In this document: positions 42,033 to 51,180 of the stretch, in pieces
Layout: the number at the start of each line of letters is the position of its first letter
Numbering within the stretch: position 1 is the stretch's first letter
Assembly: GCF_004217555.1 (NCBI RefSeq)
Contig: NZ_SHKW01000001.1
Coordinates: 1,736,001 to 1,800,000, forward strand
Direction: 5' to 3'
Length of the DNA: 64,000 nt
Source of the DNA: Edaphobacter modestus
Lineage (GTDB): Bacteria > Acidobacteriota > Terriglobia > Terriglobales > Acidobacteriaceae
Notes under the pieces: model-generated
Databases searched by the model: none
Seen by the model: only the letters and a program-made list of their open reading frames with translations
What the model was told of the DNA's origin: nothing
Position numbers and translations under genes: made by a program

Positions 42033-43655
42033 ATGAAGACTATTGCTGTTGTAGTTCTAATTGCCTCTCTCCAGACTGTGCCTCAGGCGGTTGCCGCGGA
42101 CGCATTAGTGCCCGCTGCCCACAGGCCAAAGCTCATAGTCGCGATCGCTGTCGATCAGTTCCGGTTCGACTACACCACACGTTTCCGCGCACGATACCAA
42201 GCGGGTCTGTTGAAGATGCTGTCCGAGGGCGCAGTCTACGTGGATGCGCATCAGGATCACTATCCAACTGTCACCGCAACGGGACATGCCACATACCTGA
42301 GCGGTTCTGTGCCAGCGACAAGTGGCATCATCGGGAACGAATGGTATGACCGCAAATCAGGTAAGGTAATCACCTCTGTTGAGGACGCCGAGACGAAACT
42401 ACTGGGTGTGGACGGAGAGAAGGAAGGTTCTTCTCCTCACAACCTGATAGTGAGCACGGTAGGCGATGAACTAAAGATTGCCGACCGTAACACCTCAAAG
42501 GTGATCGGTATTTCGATGAAGGATCGTGCGGCCATTCTACCGGCAGGCCGGATGGCAGATGCTGCGTATTGGATCGATAACACATCGGGCGCTGCTGTCA
42601 GCAGCACGTGGTACCAGCAACAGTTGCCCGACTGGATCAAGCAGTTCAACAGCGAGAAGCTTGCCCTCAAGTCGCTCGGTGCAAGCTGGTACGCACTCGG
42701 CACAGGCTCCTCTCCATCGGATAAGCCCCTGATGAAGCTCCCGTCGACCGTCGGAAAAGCTTACTTCTCACAGTGGGAGGAGACCCCGTTTGCCAATGAC
42801 ATGCTCGAAGAATTAGCCGAGCGCGTAATGAGCAATGAGAAGCTTGGCAAGCATGATCAGACGGACATTCTCACGATCAGCTTTTCGGCAAACGACCACC
42901 TCGGCCATGCAGTTGGACCCGATGCGCCTGAGGTCGAGGACATGTCGGTACGCACCGATCGCACAATTGGAAAGCTTCTGGATGCCGTAGTGAAACAGGC
43001 AGGGGGCAGGGAGAACGTCCTTGTCATTCTCACCGCCGATCACGGTGTCGCTCCCGTACCTGAAGTGAACCAGCAGCGAAAGATGCCTGGTGGCCGTCCC
43101 GACAAAGCGGCATATATCAATACCGTGGAGTCCGCCCTTGAGAAAAAGTTCGGCGAAGGCAAGTGGGTCATTGCAACTCAGGAGTCCGGATTCTATCTCG
43201 ACGACGAACTCATCGAATCGAAGAAGCTGAAGCACAGCGCTGTCGAGGATGAAGTCGCCGCGACGGTGATGAAGCTTCCTTATGTCGCTCGTTCTTATAC
43301 CCGCACGCAATTGATGAAGCACGAAGGAGCCCATTCGCAGATTGATGAGTATATCGCGCGTGCCTTCTACCCGCAGCGCGGACCGGATGTTCTGGTTGTT
43401 CTCAAGCCCTACTACCTTTTCGGTAAAGAAGGAACATCACATGGTTCTCCTTACGACTATGACAGCCATGTTCCGCTTCTCTTCTGGGGCGGCGGAGTAG
43501 CCCCGGGCGTTTACAGCGAGACGGTCGGCATCAGCGACGTTGCTCCAACTCTCGCGGCAATCCTTCGTATCCAGGCTCCGAGCGGTACCGTGGGCCACAT
43601 TCTGCCCGAGGTGGCTGATCCGTTCCTGAAAAAGACCGCCTCCAGCCTCAAGTAA
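42033..43655 (+). CDS. Secreted alkaline-phosphatase-superfamily phosphatase (PafA-like)
   Basis: 540 residues, signal peptide about 1-22. Alkaline phosphatase superfamily: metal Asp in LIVAIAVDQFRFDY, Thr nucleophile region HYPTVTATGHATYLSGS (about residue 85), NEWYDRKSGK, second metal site FSANDHLGHAVGPDAPE, VILTADHGVAPVPE (Asp-His ligands) and GTSHGSPYDYDSHVPLLFWG with the last His. The Thr nucleophile and the GHATYLSG segment match the PafA/NPP branch, so broad phosphomonoester (or phosphodiester) hydrolysis in the periplasm is likely. First gene of a run of four exported proteins with gaps of 47, 40 and 29 bases; Shine-Dalgarno GAGGAG is about 12 bases before the ATG. Confidence 0.9.
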   Translation: MKTIAVVVLIASLQTVPQAVAADALVPAAHRPKLIVAIAVDQFRFDYTTRFRARYQAGLLKMLSEGAVYVDAHQDHYPTVTATGHATYLSGSVPATSGIIGNEWYDRKSGKVITSVEDAETKLLGVDGEKEGSSPHNLIVSTVGDELKIADRNTSKVIGISMKDRAAILPAGRMADAAYWIDNTSGAAVSSTWYQQQLPDWIKQFNSEKLALKSLGASWYALGTGSSPSDKPLMKLPSTVGKAYFSQWEETPFANDMLEELAERVMSNEKLGKHDQTDILTISFSANDHLGHAVGPDAPEVEDMSVRTDRTIGKLLDAVVKQAGGRENVLVILTADHGVAPVPEVNQQRKMPGGRPDKAAYINTVESALEKKFGEGKWVIATQESGFYLDDELIESKKLKHSAVEDEVAATVMKLPYVARSYTRTQLMKHEGAHSQIDEYIARAFYPQRGPDVLVVLKPYYLFGKEGTSHGSPYDYDSHVPLLFWGGGVAPGVYSETVGISDVAPTLAAILRIQAPSGTVGHILPEVADPFLKKTASSLK

Positions 43656-43702
43656 AGAATTCATTTCACAAAGCATATTCAACCAGACCAGATAAGGGGA
43701 TT

Positions 43703-44758
43703 ATGAAAACGAAGAAGTTGTTTACAGTAGTACTCGGCAGCATGTTGGCAGGGCTTGCGTCGTGCGATGCGCCTGTTTCCGCGAATGCACAGAGCTCCCC
43801 GGTTACGCTGCATAGATCGACACCTCTGCCCGGCATTGAAGGCGATTTTGATTTCCTTGCAATCGATCTGAAGCGGGATCACCTGTTCATCGCTGCCGAA
43901 GAGAACCATACCATCGAAGTCTTTCAAGCGAGCACTGGCAAGCACCTGCAGAGCATCAACGGGGTGAAGACGCCGCACACCCTTGCCTACGTACCTGAGA
44001 AAGATGAGCTCGTCGTTGCGGACGGCGGTGACTCATCCTGCCTGTTCTTTTCCGCCGCAGACTTTCACCAGACAGACCGGATTCCACTGATTGATGGATC
44101 GGTTACGGGTAAGACTGATTCGCCGGACGTCGGCTACTTCGATGTGAAGCGCCGGATCCTGTTTATTGGTAATGGGGGCAAATCCGCCAACCTGCCTTAC
44201 TCCGAGATCGCGGAGGTCAATGTCGATACTCACAAGATCGTTGGCAAGATTCGCGTGGAAGGCATCAACCTCGAAGCGATTGCCATCGACGAAGCGAGCG
44301 ACAAGCTGTATGTCAACATTCGCGACAAGAAGCAAATCGGCGTCGTCGATCTGAAGGACGCGAAAGTCGTTGATTCGTGGACGACCCCGGATCTGAATCT
44401 GAATACGGCCATGTCAATCGACGCTGTAAACCATCGTCTCTTTGTCGTTGGCCGCAAGCCTGGCATGCTGTATGTCTTCGATACGACGACAGGCAAGGTC
44501 ATGGACAAGCAACCGAGCGTGAACATCGCCGACGGCATGGCGTGGGACGCGCAGATGAAGAGGATTTATATCGCCGGTTCGCAGGGCCTCTCCATCTTTC
44601 ACCAGGACAGCAAGGACCACTACACCAAGCTCACGGACATCCCCACGAACGGTGGCAAAACGGCCCTTCTCGTTCCGCAGCTGAAGCAGCTTTATGTTGT
44701 CCACCCGAAGACCTCGATCGACGACGCGGGCCTTCTTGTCTATCGAGTCAACCCGTAG
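43703..44758 (+). CDS. Lipoprotein YncE-like beta-propeller
   Basis: 351 residues. Signal with lipobox LASC (Cys about residue 21), so predicted membrane-anchored on the periplasmic side. The rest is a beta-propeller with YncE-like blades: FDFLAIDLKRDHLFIAAEEN, HTIEVFQASTGKHLQSING, DELVVADGGDSSCLFFSAAD, RILFIGNGGKSANLPYSEI, KLYVNIRDKKQIGVVDLKDA, RLFVVGRKPGMLYVFDTTTG. Shine-Dalgarno AAGGGG precedes the ATG. Second gene of the phosphatase-propeller-unknown-receptor operon. It differs from the propeller at 32737 by its lipid anchor and its blades. Confidence 0.85.
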   Translation: MKTKKLFTVVLGSMLAGLASCDAPVSANAQSSPVTLHRSTPLPGIEGDFDFLAIDLKRDHLFIAAEENHTIEVFQASTGKHLQSINGVKTPHTLAYVPEKDELVVADGGDSSCLFFSAADFHQTDRIPLIDGSVTGKTDSPDVGYFDVKRRILFIGNGGKSANLPYSEIAEVNVDTHKIVGKIRVEGINLEAIAIDEASDKLYVNIRDKKQIGVVDLKDAKVVDSWTTPDLNLNTAMSIDAVNHRLFVVGRKPGMLYVFDTTTGKVMDKQPSVNIADGMAWDAQMKRIYIAGSQGLSIFHQDSKDHYTKLTDIPTNGGKTALLVPQLKQLYVVHPKTSIDDAGLLVYRVNP

Positions 44759-44798
44759 TTCGTACCCAGGACCAAACCACCACTAAGGAGATCTTCGC

Positions 44799-45305
44799 AT
44801 GAATACTCGCATACTCTTTCGTACCTTCGTCGCTGCCAGTCTGTTGACGGCACCGCTATTCACCGCAGCACAGGAACATCCCACACCTCTTCCGGCAAAT
44901 TACATTCGTGTCAGCGCGCCGATGGCACAGCGTCTGACTGTTGAAACAAAGGAGAAGCATCCCGAGATTGTGAAGCTCGGCTTGCATGCCACGCCGCCCG
45001 CAGCCGGCGACAACGCCATCATTGGCAGCGACACACCGGCAAAGGTCGGCAAGAAATCTTCGGACAAGGACATGAAGAAGGTATCGGAGGCCAAACCGGC
45101 AGCCGAACGCATCGACAAGGATGGTATCTATGATCTCTTCCTGCCTCTGTCTGACGCAAAAGGCCGTGACATCGGTCAGGGCTTTGTGGTGATGGAAGTG
45201 CCTTTCAAGAACGCGAACAGTCCGGAGAAGGCACTCAAGATCGGCGAAGAGATTCGTGATGAGATTCAGCGCCAGATCCCAAGTCGAGACGCCCTCTACA
45301 AGTAA
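44799..45305 (+). CDS. Secreted protein of unknown function (168 residues)
   Basis: Signal peptide about 1-24 (TFVAASLLTAPLFTAAQ). Mature part: a polar, lysine-rich middle (residues about 75-100, KVGKKSSDKDMKKVSEAKPA) between an N-terminal segment (YIRVSAPMAQRLTVETKEKH) and a C-terminal alpha/beta segment (DGIYDLFLPLSDAKGRDIGQ; GFVVMEVPFKN; KIGEEIRDEIQRQIPSRDAL). I do not recognise the family; the C-terminal part could be a PAS/cache-like or PDC-type small fold, but this is a guess. AAGGAG lies 9 bases upstream of the ATG. Its position between the propeller and the receptor suggests an accessory periplasmic subunit. Confidence 0.75.
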   Translation: MNTRILFRTFVAASLLTAPLFTAAQEHPTPLPANYIRVSAPMAQRLTVETKEKHPEIVKLGLHATPPAAGDNAIIGSDTPAKVGKKSSDKDMKKVSEAKPAAERIDKDGIYDLFLPLSDAKGRDIGQGFVVMEVPFKNANSPEKALKIGEEIRDEIQRQIPSRDALYK

Positions 45306-45334
45306 CAAACCCAACCGTGCTCAAGGAGTTGACC

Positions 45335-48328
45335 GTGAAAAAGCTCGCCATATTTTTACTCCCACTCTTGTGCGTGTTCTCTGCCTTCGGGCAGACAGAT
45401 CGAGGCACTCTGACGGGCACAGTCACCGACGGCGCCGGCGCACGTATCGCCGGCGCTGACGTGGAGGTTCATTCGCTGGCCACAGCGCAGGATCGCATCA
45501 GCAAGACCAACCACGAGGGTGTCTTCACCATTGCTTCCCTCCCGGTAGGAACGTATGTGGCGCGGTTCAGCGCCAATGGATTTGCGAAGAGGGAACTGGA
45601 AAACCTGACCTTTGATGCAGGCCAAACTCGAACGGTGGCGATTCAGCTGGCGCTCGAGAGCGTAACGTCGCAGGTGGAAGTGACAGCTGCAGACTCAGGT
45701 CTCTCCACGTCCTCCGCCGAGATTGGAGGAGTCGTGCACGGAAGCCAGGCGCAGGACCTTCCGCTGAACGGTCGTAACTACGTCAGCCTGGTCGCGCTTG
45801 TCCCCGGTGCCATCGATTCCGGCACCGGAACGCAGGATCAGGTTCGCTTTGCCGGACTTTCGGCGGAGGACAACTCCTGGCATCTGGACGGCGTGGATAA
45901 CTCTGGTATCAATCACCAGTTTCAGAAGGTAGCAATCCGGCTGCAGCCTTCGACAGAAGCGATCGCGGAGTTTCGTGCAAACAGCACGGCGTATGGAGCG
46001 GACCAGGGCGGCACACCCGGTGGTCAGATCGAGCTGGTCTCAAAGTCGGGAACGAATAATTTTCATGGTTCTGCGTGGGAGTTCATCCGCAACGATGTCT
46101 TCGATGCTGCGCCTTGGGGGTCGAACGGCTCTCTGCCACCGCTGCGCCTGAACAACTTTGGCGCCAACCTCGGCGGCCCACTCCTGCGGAGCAGACTCTT
46201 CTTCTTTGCGAACTACGAATCGTTGCGTCAGGTCCTCGACCAGGTTGTAACCGGCTCGGTTCCAAGCGCGGCATACAGGGCAACCACACTGGCAAAGTCT
46301 CCATCGCTGTTCACCATTCTGTCCCAGTATCCCATCGGCACGGTTGCGACTAACAATCCGAGCGTCATGACGTGGTATGGAAGTGGACGTCAGGTTGACC
46401 ACGAGGACTCGGGTCTGCTGCGAGTTGACTATCACGTCAGCGATCGCATGAGCGCCTTCGCGCGCTACAGCACAGATCACTACTCGCTGGTCTCGCCCGC
46501 CGATCTTACGGGTTCTGGCTTCACCACGGTTGAGACTCCGAATATTGTACTGGGTGTTCAGAACACGATCACATCGAGCCTGATGAATGACGCTCGTTTT
46601 GGCTTCAATCGCGCTGCGTTCACTCAGGGTGAGACGAACACCTTACCGTTCTCGGTCGTTGTGACGGGCTTCACCAAACTGGATGACGCAACAGGCTCTG
46701 TGCGCTACGACAATTCGTTTTCATTCGTCGACGATATGACCCTCGTCCGTGGTCGGAACACAATCAAATTCGGTGCTACCGTGCGGCGTATCCAGGAGAA
46801 TAAAGCTTCACCAAGCGTTGCGGATGAGATCTATACATACACCAGCCCCGCGAACTTCACCAGCAACGTGATGGACTCCGACAGCTACGCCGGGGTTGTG
46901 CCTCTTACCGGCCAACGTATGACGCAGTCCTTCGGTTATGTGATGGACCAGTTTCAGATGTCATCGCACTTCACGGCGAATTTGGGCCTTCGTTACGAAT
47001 ACTTCGGTGTCGATCACGAAGTGCAAGGCCGCGGAATCATCGTCGATCCTATCAACTGCGCGAATGTTGTCTGTCCTGCGGGAACACAATGGTACCAGCC
47101 AAATCTCGCCGATTTTTCTCCACGCCTGAGCCTGGCCTGGCAGCCGCAGATCTTCGCGCGCAAGACAGCTATCCGTGCAGGATTCGGTATTTACTATGGA
47201 AACGGCCAGTTCGGTAACCTCGGCACTCCGATCGGTAATCTCGCGACTAAGTACACGCTCACGCAAAAGCAGGCGCCAGGACTGAGCTATCCGACCGCTC
47301 CATACCTCGGAGCCGTGTCTTTCAGCTTCAGTCCTTCCGGTTCGCCGATCAACCGTCGTGACACTGCATCGAATCAGTGGACCCTTTCGGTGCAGAACGA
47401 GATCGCGAGAAACACGATCTGGCAGGTCGCCTACTTCGGAAACAAGACGACCCACGCATTCTCTGATGTGACGCTCAACGGCGTCAATCCAGTGACGGGT
47501 CTTCGTCCATACGCTGGTTATTCGACAATTGACTATCGCGGATTTGCAAATGACGCTCATACGCATGCGTTTCAGACAAGCCTTCAACGCAGCATAAATA
47601 CCGGTCTTCTGATCTCGGCGAATTATCAGTATTCCCACTCCATCGATAACGGTGGCCTGGGTGGTGGTGAAGCAGTTATTCCTCAGGATTACTACTGCCA
47701 TCGTTGTGAGGTCTCTTCGAGCGATCAGGACATGCGCCACTACTTCTCAGCGAGCTCAATCTGGCGGCTTCCGATCGGTCGCGGTCATACGCTTCTGTCG
47801 CACGCGTCCCGCACAACAGAACTGCTTTTGGGAGGATGGCAATTTGGTGCAATCGGCACGGCACGCGCCGGTCTTCCTCTGAATGTCACGATGAGCCGTA
47901 GTGCGACCGACCTACCCGATCAGCTGAACAAGAACCAACGGCCTAATCGCGTTGTAGGAGTGCCTCTCTATCCCTCGAACAAGACGCCGGGGAACTGGCT
48001 CAACGTCGCTGCCTTCTCAGCTCCCCCAGTTGGTACGCACGGCAACGCTGGACGAAACATCGCGCGCGCGCCTGGCTTATGGCAGATGGATACCTCCTTG
48101 CAAAAGCGATTCTCTCTTACGGAGAGAATGGGCGTCAGCTTTAGAGCAGAAGCCTTCAACCTCTTCAACGTCGCGCACTACGGTACGCCCGCTGTCATCT
48201 GGGTGGCACCTACGGGGAATTCCGTGAACCCAAACAACTTCGGGGTCATCACAACATCCTTCAATAACAATCCCGTCGGTACGGGTACTCCACGCGAACT
48301 CCAATTTATGTTGAAAATTGACTTCTGA
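45335..48328 (+). CDS. Oar-type TonB-dependent receptor (phosphatase operon)
   Basis: 997 residues. Start GTG at 45335 (MKKLAIFLLPLLCVFSAFG) with AAGGAG 6-7 bases upstream; an earlier in-frame GTG precedes that Shine-Dalgarno and is rejected. Signal peptide, carboxypeptidase-regulatory domain about 22-105 (GTLTGTVTDGAGARIAGADV, FTIASLPVGTYVARFSANGF), plug about 108-230 (QAQDLPLNGRNYVSLVALVP, YGADQGGTPGGQIELVSKSG), then a beta-barrel ending RELQFMLKIDF. Shorter than the mannoside receptor. Being fourth in an operon with an exported phosphatase suggests uptake of an organophosphate or its product (inference). Confidence 0.92.
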   Translation: MKKLAIFLLPLLCVFSAFGQTDRGTLTGTVTDGAGARIAGADVEVHSLATAQDRISKTNHEGVFTIASLPVGTYVARFSANGFAKRELENLTFDAGQTRTVAIQLALESVTSQVEVTAADSGLSTSSAEIGGVVHGSQAQDLPLNGRNYVSLVALVPGAIDSGTGTQDQVRFAGLSAEDNSWHLDGVDNSGINHQFQKVAIRLQPSTEAIAEFRANSTAYGADQGGTPGGQIELVSKSGTNNFHGSAWEFIRNDVFDAAPWGSNGSLPPLRLNNFGANLGGPLLRSRLFFFANYESLRQVLDQVVTGSVPSAAYRATTLAKSPSLFTILSQYPIGTVATNNPSVMTWYGSGRQVDHEDSGLLRVDYHVSDRMSAFARYSTDHYSLVSPADLTGSGFTTVETPNIVLGVQNTITSSLMNDARFGFNRAAFTQGETNTLPFSVVVTGFTKLDDATGSVRYDNSFSFVDDMTLVRGRNTIKFGATVRRIQENKASPSVADEIYTYTSPANFTSNVMDSDSYAGVVPLTGQRMTQSFGYVMDQFQMSSHFTANLGLRYEYFGVDHEVQGRGIIVDPINCANVVCPAGTQWYQPNLADFSPRLSLAWQPQIFARKTAIRAGFGIYYGNGQFGNLGTPIGNLATKYTLTQKQAPGLSYPTAPYLGAVSFSFSPSGSPINRRDTASNQWTLSVQNEIARNTIWQVAYFGNKTTHAFSDVTLNGVNPVTGLRPYAGYSTIDYRGFANDAHTHAFQTSLQRSINTGLLISANYQYSHSIDNGGLGGGEAVIPQDYYCHRCEVSSSDQDMRHYFSASSIWRLPIGRGHTLLSHASRTTELLLGGWQFGAIGTARAGLPLNVTMSRSATDLPDQLNKNQRPNRVVGVPLYPSNKTPGNWLNVAAFSAPPVGTHGNAGRNIARAPGLWQMDTSLQKRFSLTERMGVSFRAEAFNLFNVAHYGTPAVIWVAPTGNSVNPNNFGVITTSFNNNPVGTGTPRELQFMLKIDF

Positions 48329-48329
48329 A

Positions 48330-48350
48330 GACCCACGTCCTCGTTGGGTC
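48330..48350 (+). terminator. Possible terminator after the second TonB receptor
   Basis: GACCCA (48330-48335) pairs with TGGGTC (48345-48350), followed by GTCTTTC. Only 6 bp, extended by AAGA/TCTT across a bulge, so a weak call. Confidence 0.45.
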
Positions 48351-48476
48351 GTCTTTCAACCTGAGATATGGCCTTTGCCCATCCTTCTCCTCGATGGCAC
48401 GATATGGGAAACGTTGGCGGCTTGGCGGATTTTCCAATTTCCTGAAGGGTATCGCACGACAGCACTCCCGTAAAAT

Positions 48477-49424
48477 GTATGGTCCGCCGCCCGACTGCAA
48501 GGGAAAAGCGAAGGGTCGATCGACAGATCTGCGCAAATGTATTCGGCCTTTGAGTGGAGAGCAGATTCTCCTGACCATGATGAGTTGCGCTGCGTGCTCT
48601 TCCTGATAAACGGGACGGTCATGGAAGACCATTTTCGGGAGCAGGTTGCGAGCACGCCGTGAGAAACTGTTCGTTCGTCTTAGCTGTCCAGTGCAGACCT
48701 TGGTGAGAGCGTTAAATCGTCATCGTGGTGCGGTCGAGTTAGGCACCCATGGGGCTCACAGCTGGGCGATCTTGTCCGCTGGATAGAACGGCCCAGGCGA
48801 TGCGAGCCAGCCTGTTGGCTGCCGCCGTGATCACCACGTTGATCGGCGCTCGGGTCTCGAGCGCATCGAGCCACGCGCCGAACGGGGCTCGTTCTCGCTT
48901 GACGCGGGGAACGGCGGATCGTGTGCCATGGACGAGGATCTTACGCAGGTAGCGATTACCGCGCTTGCTGATCCCGAACAGCCTTTTGCCTTACCGTCGG
49001 TCGAGTGTTGTCTCGGCACAAGGCCCAGGCAGGACGCGAACTCACGGCCCTTATGGAAGGCTGCGCCGTTGCCGATCGCGGCTACGATCGCGGTTGCGAC
49101 CAACGGGCCGATGCCAGGGATCTGTCTTAGCCGCTGACAGGCTGGGTCGGAAGAGGCGATCCGATCGCGCACACGATGCATAGCCTGGAGGTCGAGCTGG
49201 TCGTCGGTCTTGATCGGCACGAAGCGCATGTTCTGCCGGTCCACAGCTTCGGCGATCGCCTCGGCATCGAGGAAGTCGCTCTTGTTCGACTTCACAAACG
49301 GCTTCACTAACTGGGCGGGGATCAGCTTCACGTTATGACCCTCTTCTCGCAGAACACGTCCGAGGAAGTGAGCGCCTGAACAAGCCTCCATCCCGATCAA
49401 GGAAGTCTGCATGTTGGCCGTAAA
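48477..49424 (-). mobile_element. IS1111-type element, copy A (5'-truncated, internally deleted)
   Basis: Right end begins at 48477 with TATGGTCCGCCG (inverted terminal motif) and reads leftward into the transposase remnant. Left part is missing: IS homology stops at about 49424, directly against the galE remnant. Right-end hairpins: GGTC/GACC (48617-48620/48627-48630) and GGAGA/TCTCC (48556-48560/48567-48571). Confidence 0.82.
48739..49424 (-). pseudogene. IS110-family transposase remnant (copy A)
   Basis: Aligns with the near-complete transposase of copy C. It lacks the first 40-odd residues and starts inside FTANMQTSLIGMEACSG. An in-frame internal deletion of about 80 residues joins HRVRDR directly to IASSDPACQRLRQIPGIG; the lost part lies between those two motifs in copy C. 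After RQHSTDGKAKG the frame shifts; the continuation (PINVVITAANRLARIAWAVL) is read in another frame to the stop at 48739. Dead gene. Confidence 0.85.
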
Positions 49425-49431
49425 GCACCGA

Positions 49432-50098
49432 CCGCTGTATTGATTATCTGCCACTTCCAAGCGGTGCTAAGTATCTCGATCAAGCCACGTTGAGGAGACC
49501 AATGGAGTTTCTTTCTGGCGTACTCTCCGTCGCAAATAAGGATCGGCGGATCGCCTGGCCGTCTTGGGAGAATGAGTCGTGGAACATGTAAAGCGGATAC
49601 TTCTTCCGGAGCAGAGATGACCTCTAAAAACAGAAAAGCCGGATCCGGCCCCCAAATTAAAACGTCAGATTCCCCCTTTGTGGATCAACAGATCCAGGGC
49701 GCTGACGTGCGCAGAAGCTAGGTCATTAACGTGGACATAGTCGCGGATGCAAGTGCTATCGGGAGTGTCGTAGTCGTTCCCAAAAATGCTGACTGCTGGA
49801 GAGTGTCCTGAAGCCGCTTTAGGAGAAGTGGTATGAGATGGGTCTCCGGCGACCGCAATTCCCCCAACATCCCCGACTCGTCAGCACGAGCAGCATTGAA
49901 GTACCGGAGTGCGACAAATTTGAGACCGTATGCGGCCGATTAACTTTTCAAAGCATCTTCAAAAGCCGCTTTCGTCTGGCCATACGGACTGAGTGGAAAT
50001 CGTGGCGTTGTTTCGGTGATAGGAAGCTGCTCCGGGGCACCGTACACAGCGCAGCTTGACGAAAAGATAAACTTGCTTATCCCCGCATCCACTGTTGC
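49432..50098 (-). pseudogene. galE: UDP-glucose 4-epimerase (galE) remnant
   Basis: Minus-strand pieces in shifting frames line up with GalE from about residue 100 to the C-terminus: DAGISKFIFSSSCAVYGAPE (Ser of the SxxYxxxK set), SPYGQTKAAFEDALKS then a stop codon, [90 protein letters not shown] and IEILSTAWKWQ. At least one stop and several frameshifts are present. The NAD-binding N-terminus is gone, replaced at about 50098 by an IS91 fragment; the C-terminus abuts IS copy A. A native housekeeping or exopolysaccharide gene broken by IS activity. Confidence 0.82.
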
Positions 50099-50468
50099 AT
50101 TGAGCAAAGTGCAGGGCAAGCGGGGCCAGTTCGCGCGGGAGGGTGAAGACGACATGCACGTAGCGGGTGGGGAGCAGCTCGCGTTGGCGGGCTTCGAGCC
50201 ACCGCACACGGGCGTTGCCCTGGCATCCGGGGCAATGCCGATTACGGCACGAATAGTAGGAGATGGCGGAATGTCCGCAGCTGGAGCACTGATCGCGATG
50301 TCCGCCCAACGCAGCGGTGCGGCAACGGGTGATGGTCAGCAACACCTTCTGATGTTGCCAGCTAATCCACCGGCGACTGCGCTTTATGAAGTCGTCACCA
50401 GCACCGTGAACGATGTCGGCCATCACCAGCGAAGGTCGCTTCATGCGCTGAGAGATACCCCCTGCCAC
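50099..50468 (-). pseudogene. IS91-family transposase N-terminal fragment
   Basis: Residues 1-about 123 read MAGGISQRMKRPSLVMADIV, FIKRSRRWISWQHQKVLLTI, then the zinc-binding Cys/His cluster CSSCGHSAISYYSCRNRHCP and RWLEARQRELLPTRYVHVVF, ELAPLALHFAQ. This is the transposase zinc-ribbon region of IS91/Y1 transposases. The frame then runs into galE sequence read in the wrong frame, so the catalytic Y1/Y2 region is missing. GTG start; the end of another open stretch (DAARVVEPALMALS) lies just upstream and might be an accessory IS91 orf. Confidence 0.8.
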
Positions 50469-50470
50469 CT

Positions 50471-51147
50471 AACTTAGCTCAGCGCCATCAAGGCTGGCTC
50501 AACCACACGCGCTGCATCCGCCGCTCTCGAAGCGGCTTCGTTCAAGTCGGCATACCGGTAGGAAATCTCGGTGAGCTTGGCCCTCGCTGTCGAAAAACGG
50601 GGTTTTCGGAAACCGAGTTGTAGTTGCCGAAAAGCCGACTTTTGAGTAATCAGTTTTACGATTCCCTAACTCCGCTATTACGTGCTCGGAGGTGCGTTCG
50701 CTGTTGGAGCCTTATGGGTCACGAGGGTCTACTCCAACGCGGCATGGGAGCTGCTGAGATCGTAAACAGGATCTCCTCTATGAGGAAGCATCTGTACGTG
50801 CCTAATTCTCAGAAACGGGATTTTCGGAAGTTGCCGAATGCCGACTTTTGTCGAGAACCTCGACTTCAGTTTTTGGAAGAAGCAGTCATCCCGCAAGCAC
50901 TTTATCCATTGAAGTCTTCCAACGATCGTTAGCAATAGCTATGGCGACACGGCTCAGCGACTTGGCCAAGAAGGCGTCGTCCGGCCAAGCAATGTCACGA
51001 AAGAGCTCAAGAGCCCCTCTAGAGTTTCGTCGGTGTGCTAAGTCGTCATGACGACGAATCCAAGCGCCTCGTCATTATCCCGCTCGAGGTCGAATTGATA
51101 ATGGACCCGGGAGCAATCATCTCCCCAAAACATTTAAAAACCCGGCT
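50471..51147. other. Gene-poor stretch with remnants between IS91 fragment and the DUF1080 gene
   Basis: No intact gene. It contains a pair of imperfect direct repeats (separate entry). A minus-strand open stretch at about 50899-51030 reads RGALELFRDIAWPDDAFLAK and VAIAIANDRWKTSMDKVLAG before a stop, which looks like the tail of an unidentified gene. Confidence 0.4.
50591..50850. repeat. Pair of imperfect direct repeats with internal symmetry
   Basis: Unit 1 (50591-50644) and unit 2 (50811-50850) share ACGGG-TTTTCGG, GTTGCCGAA and GCCGACTTTTG; unit 1 has a 14-base insert (AAACCGAGTTGTA region). The CGAAAAACGGGGTTTTCGGA part is itself partly palindromic. They lie just upstream of the IS91 fragment and may be element ends. 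Confidence 0.5.
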
Positions 51148-51180
51148 ATGAGCATGAGCGTTACACTCAAACGAGTGACC

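Noticed and set aside
46961..47740. 259-codon minus-strand frame opposite the second TonB receptor
   Set aside because: Antisense shadow with Arg/Cys/Val bias and no motifs.
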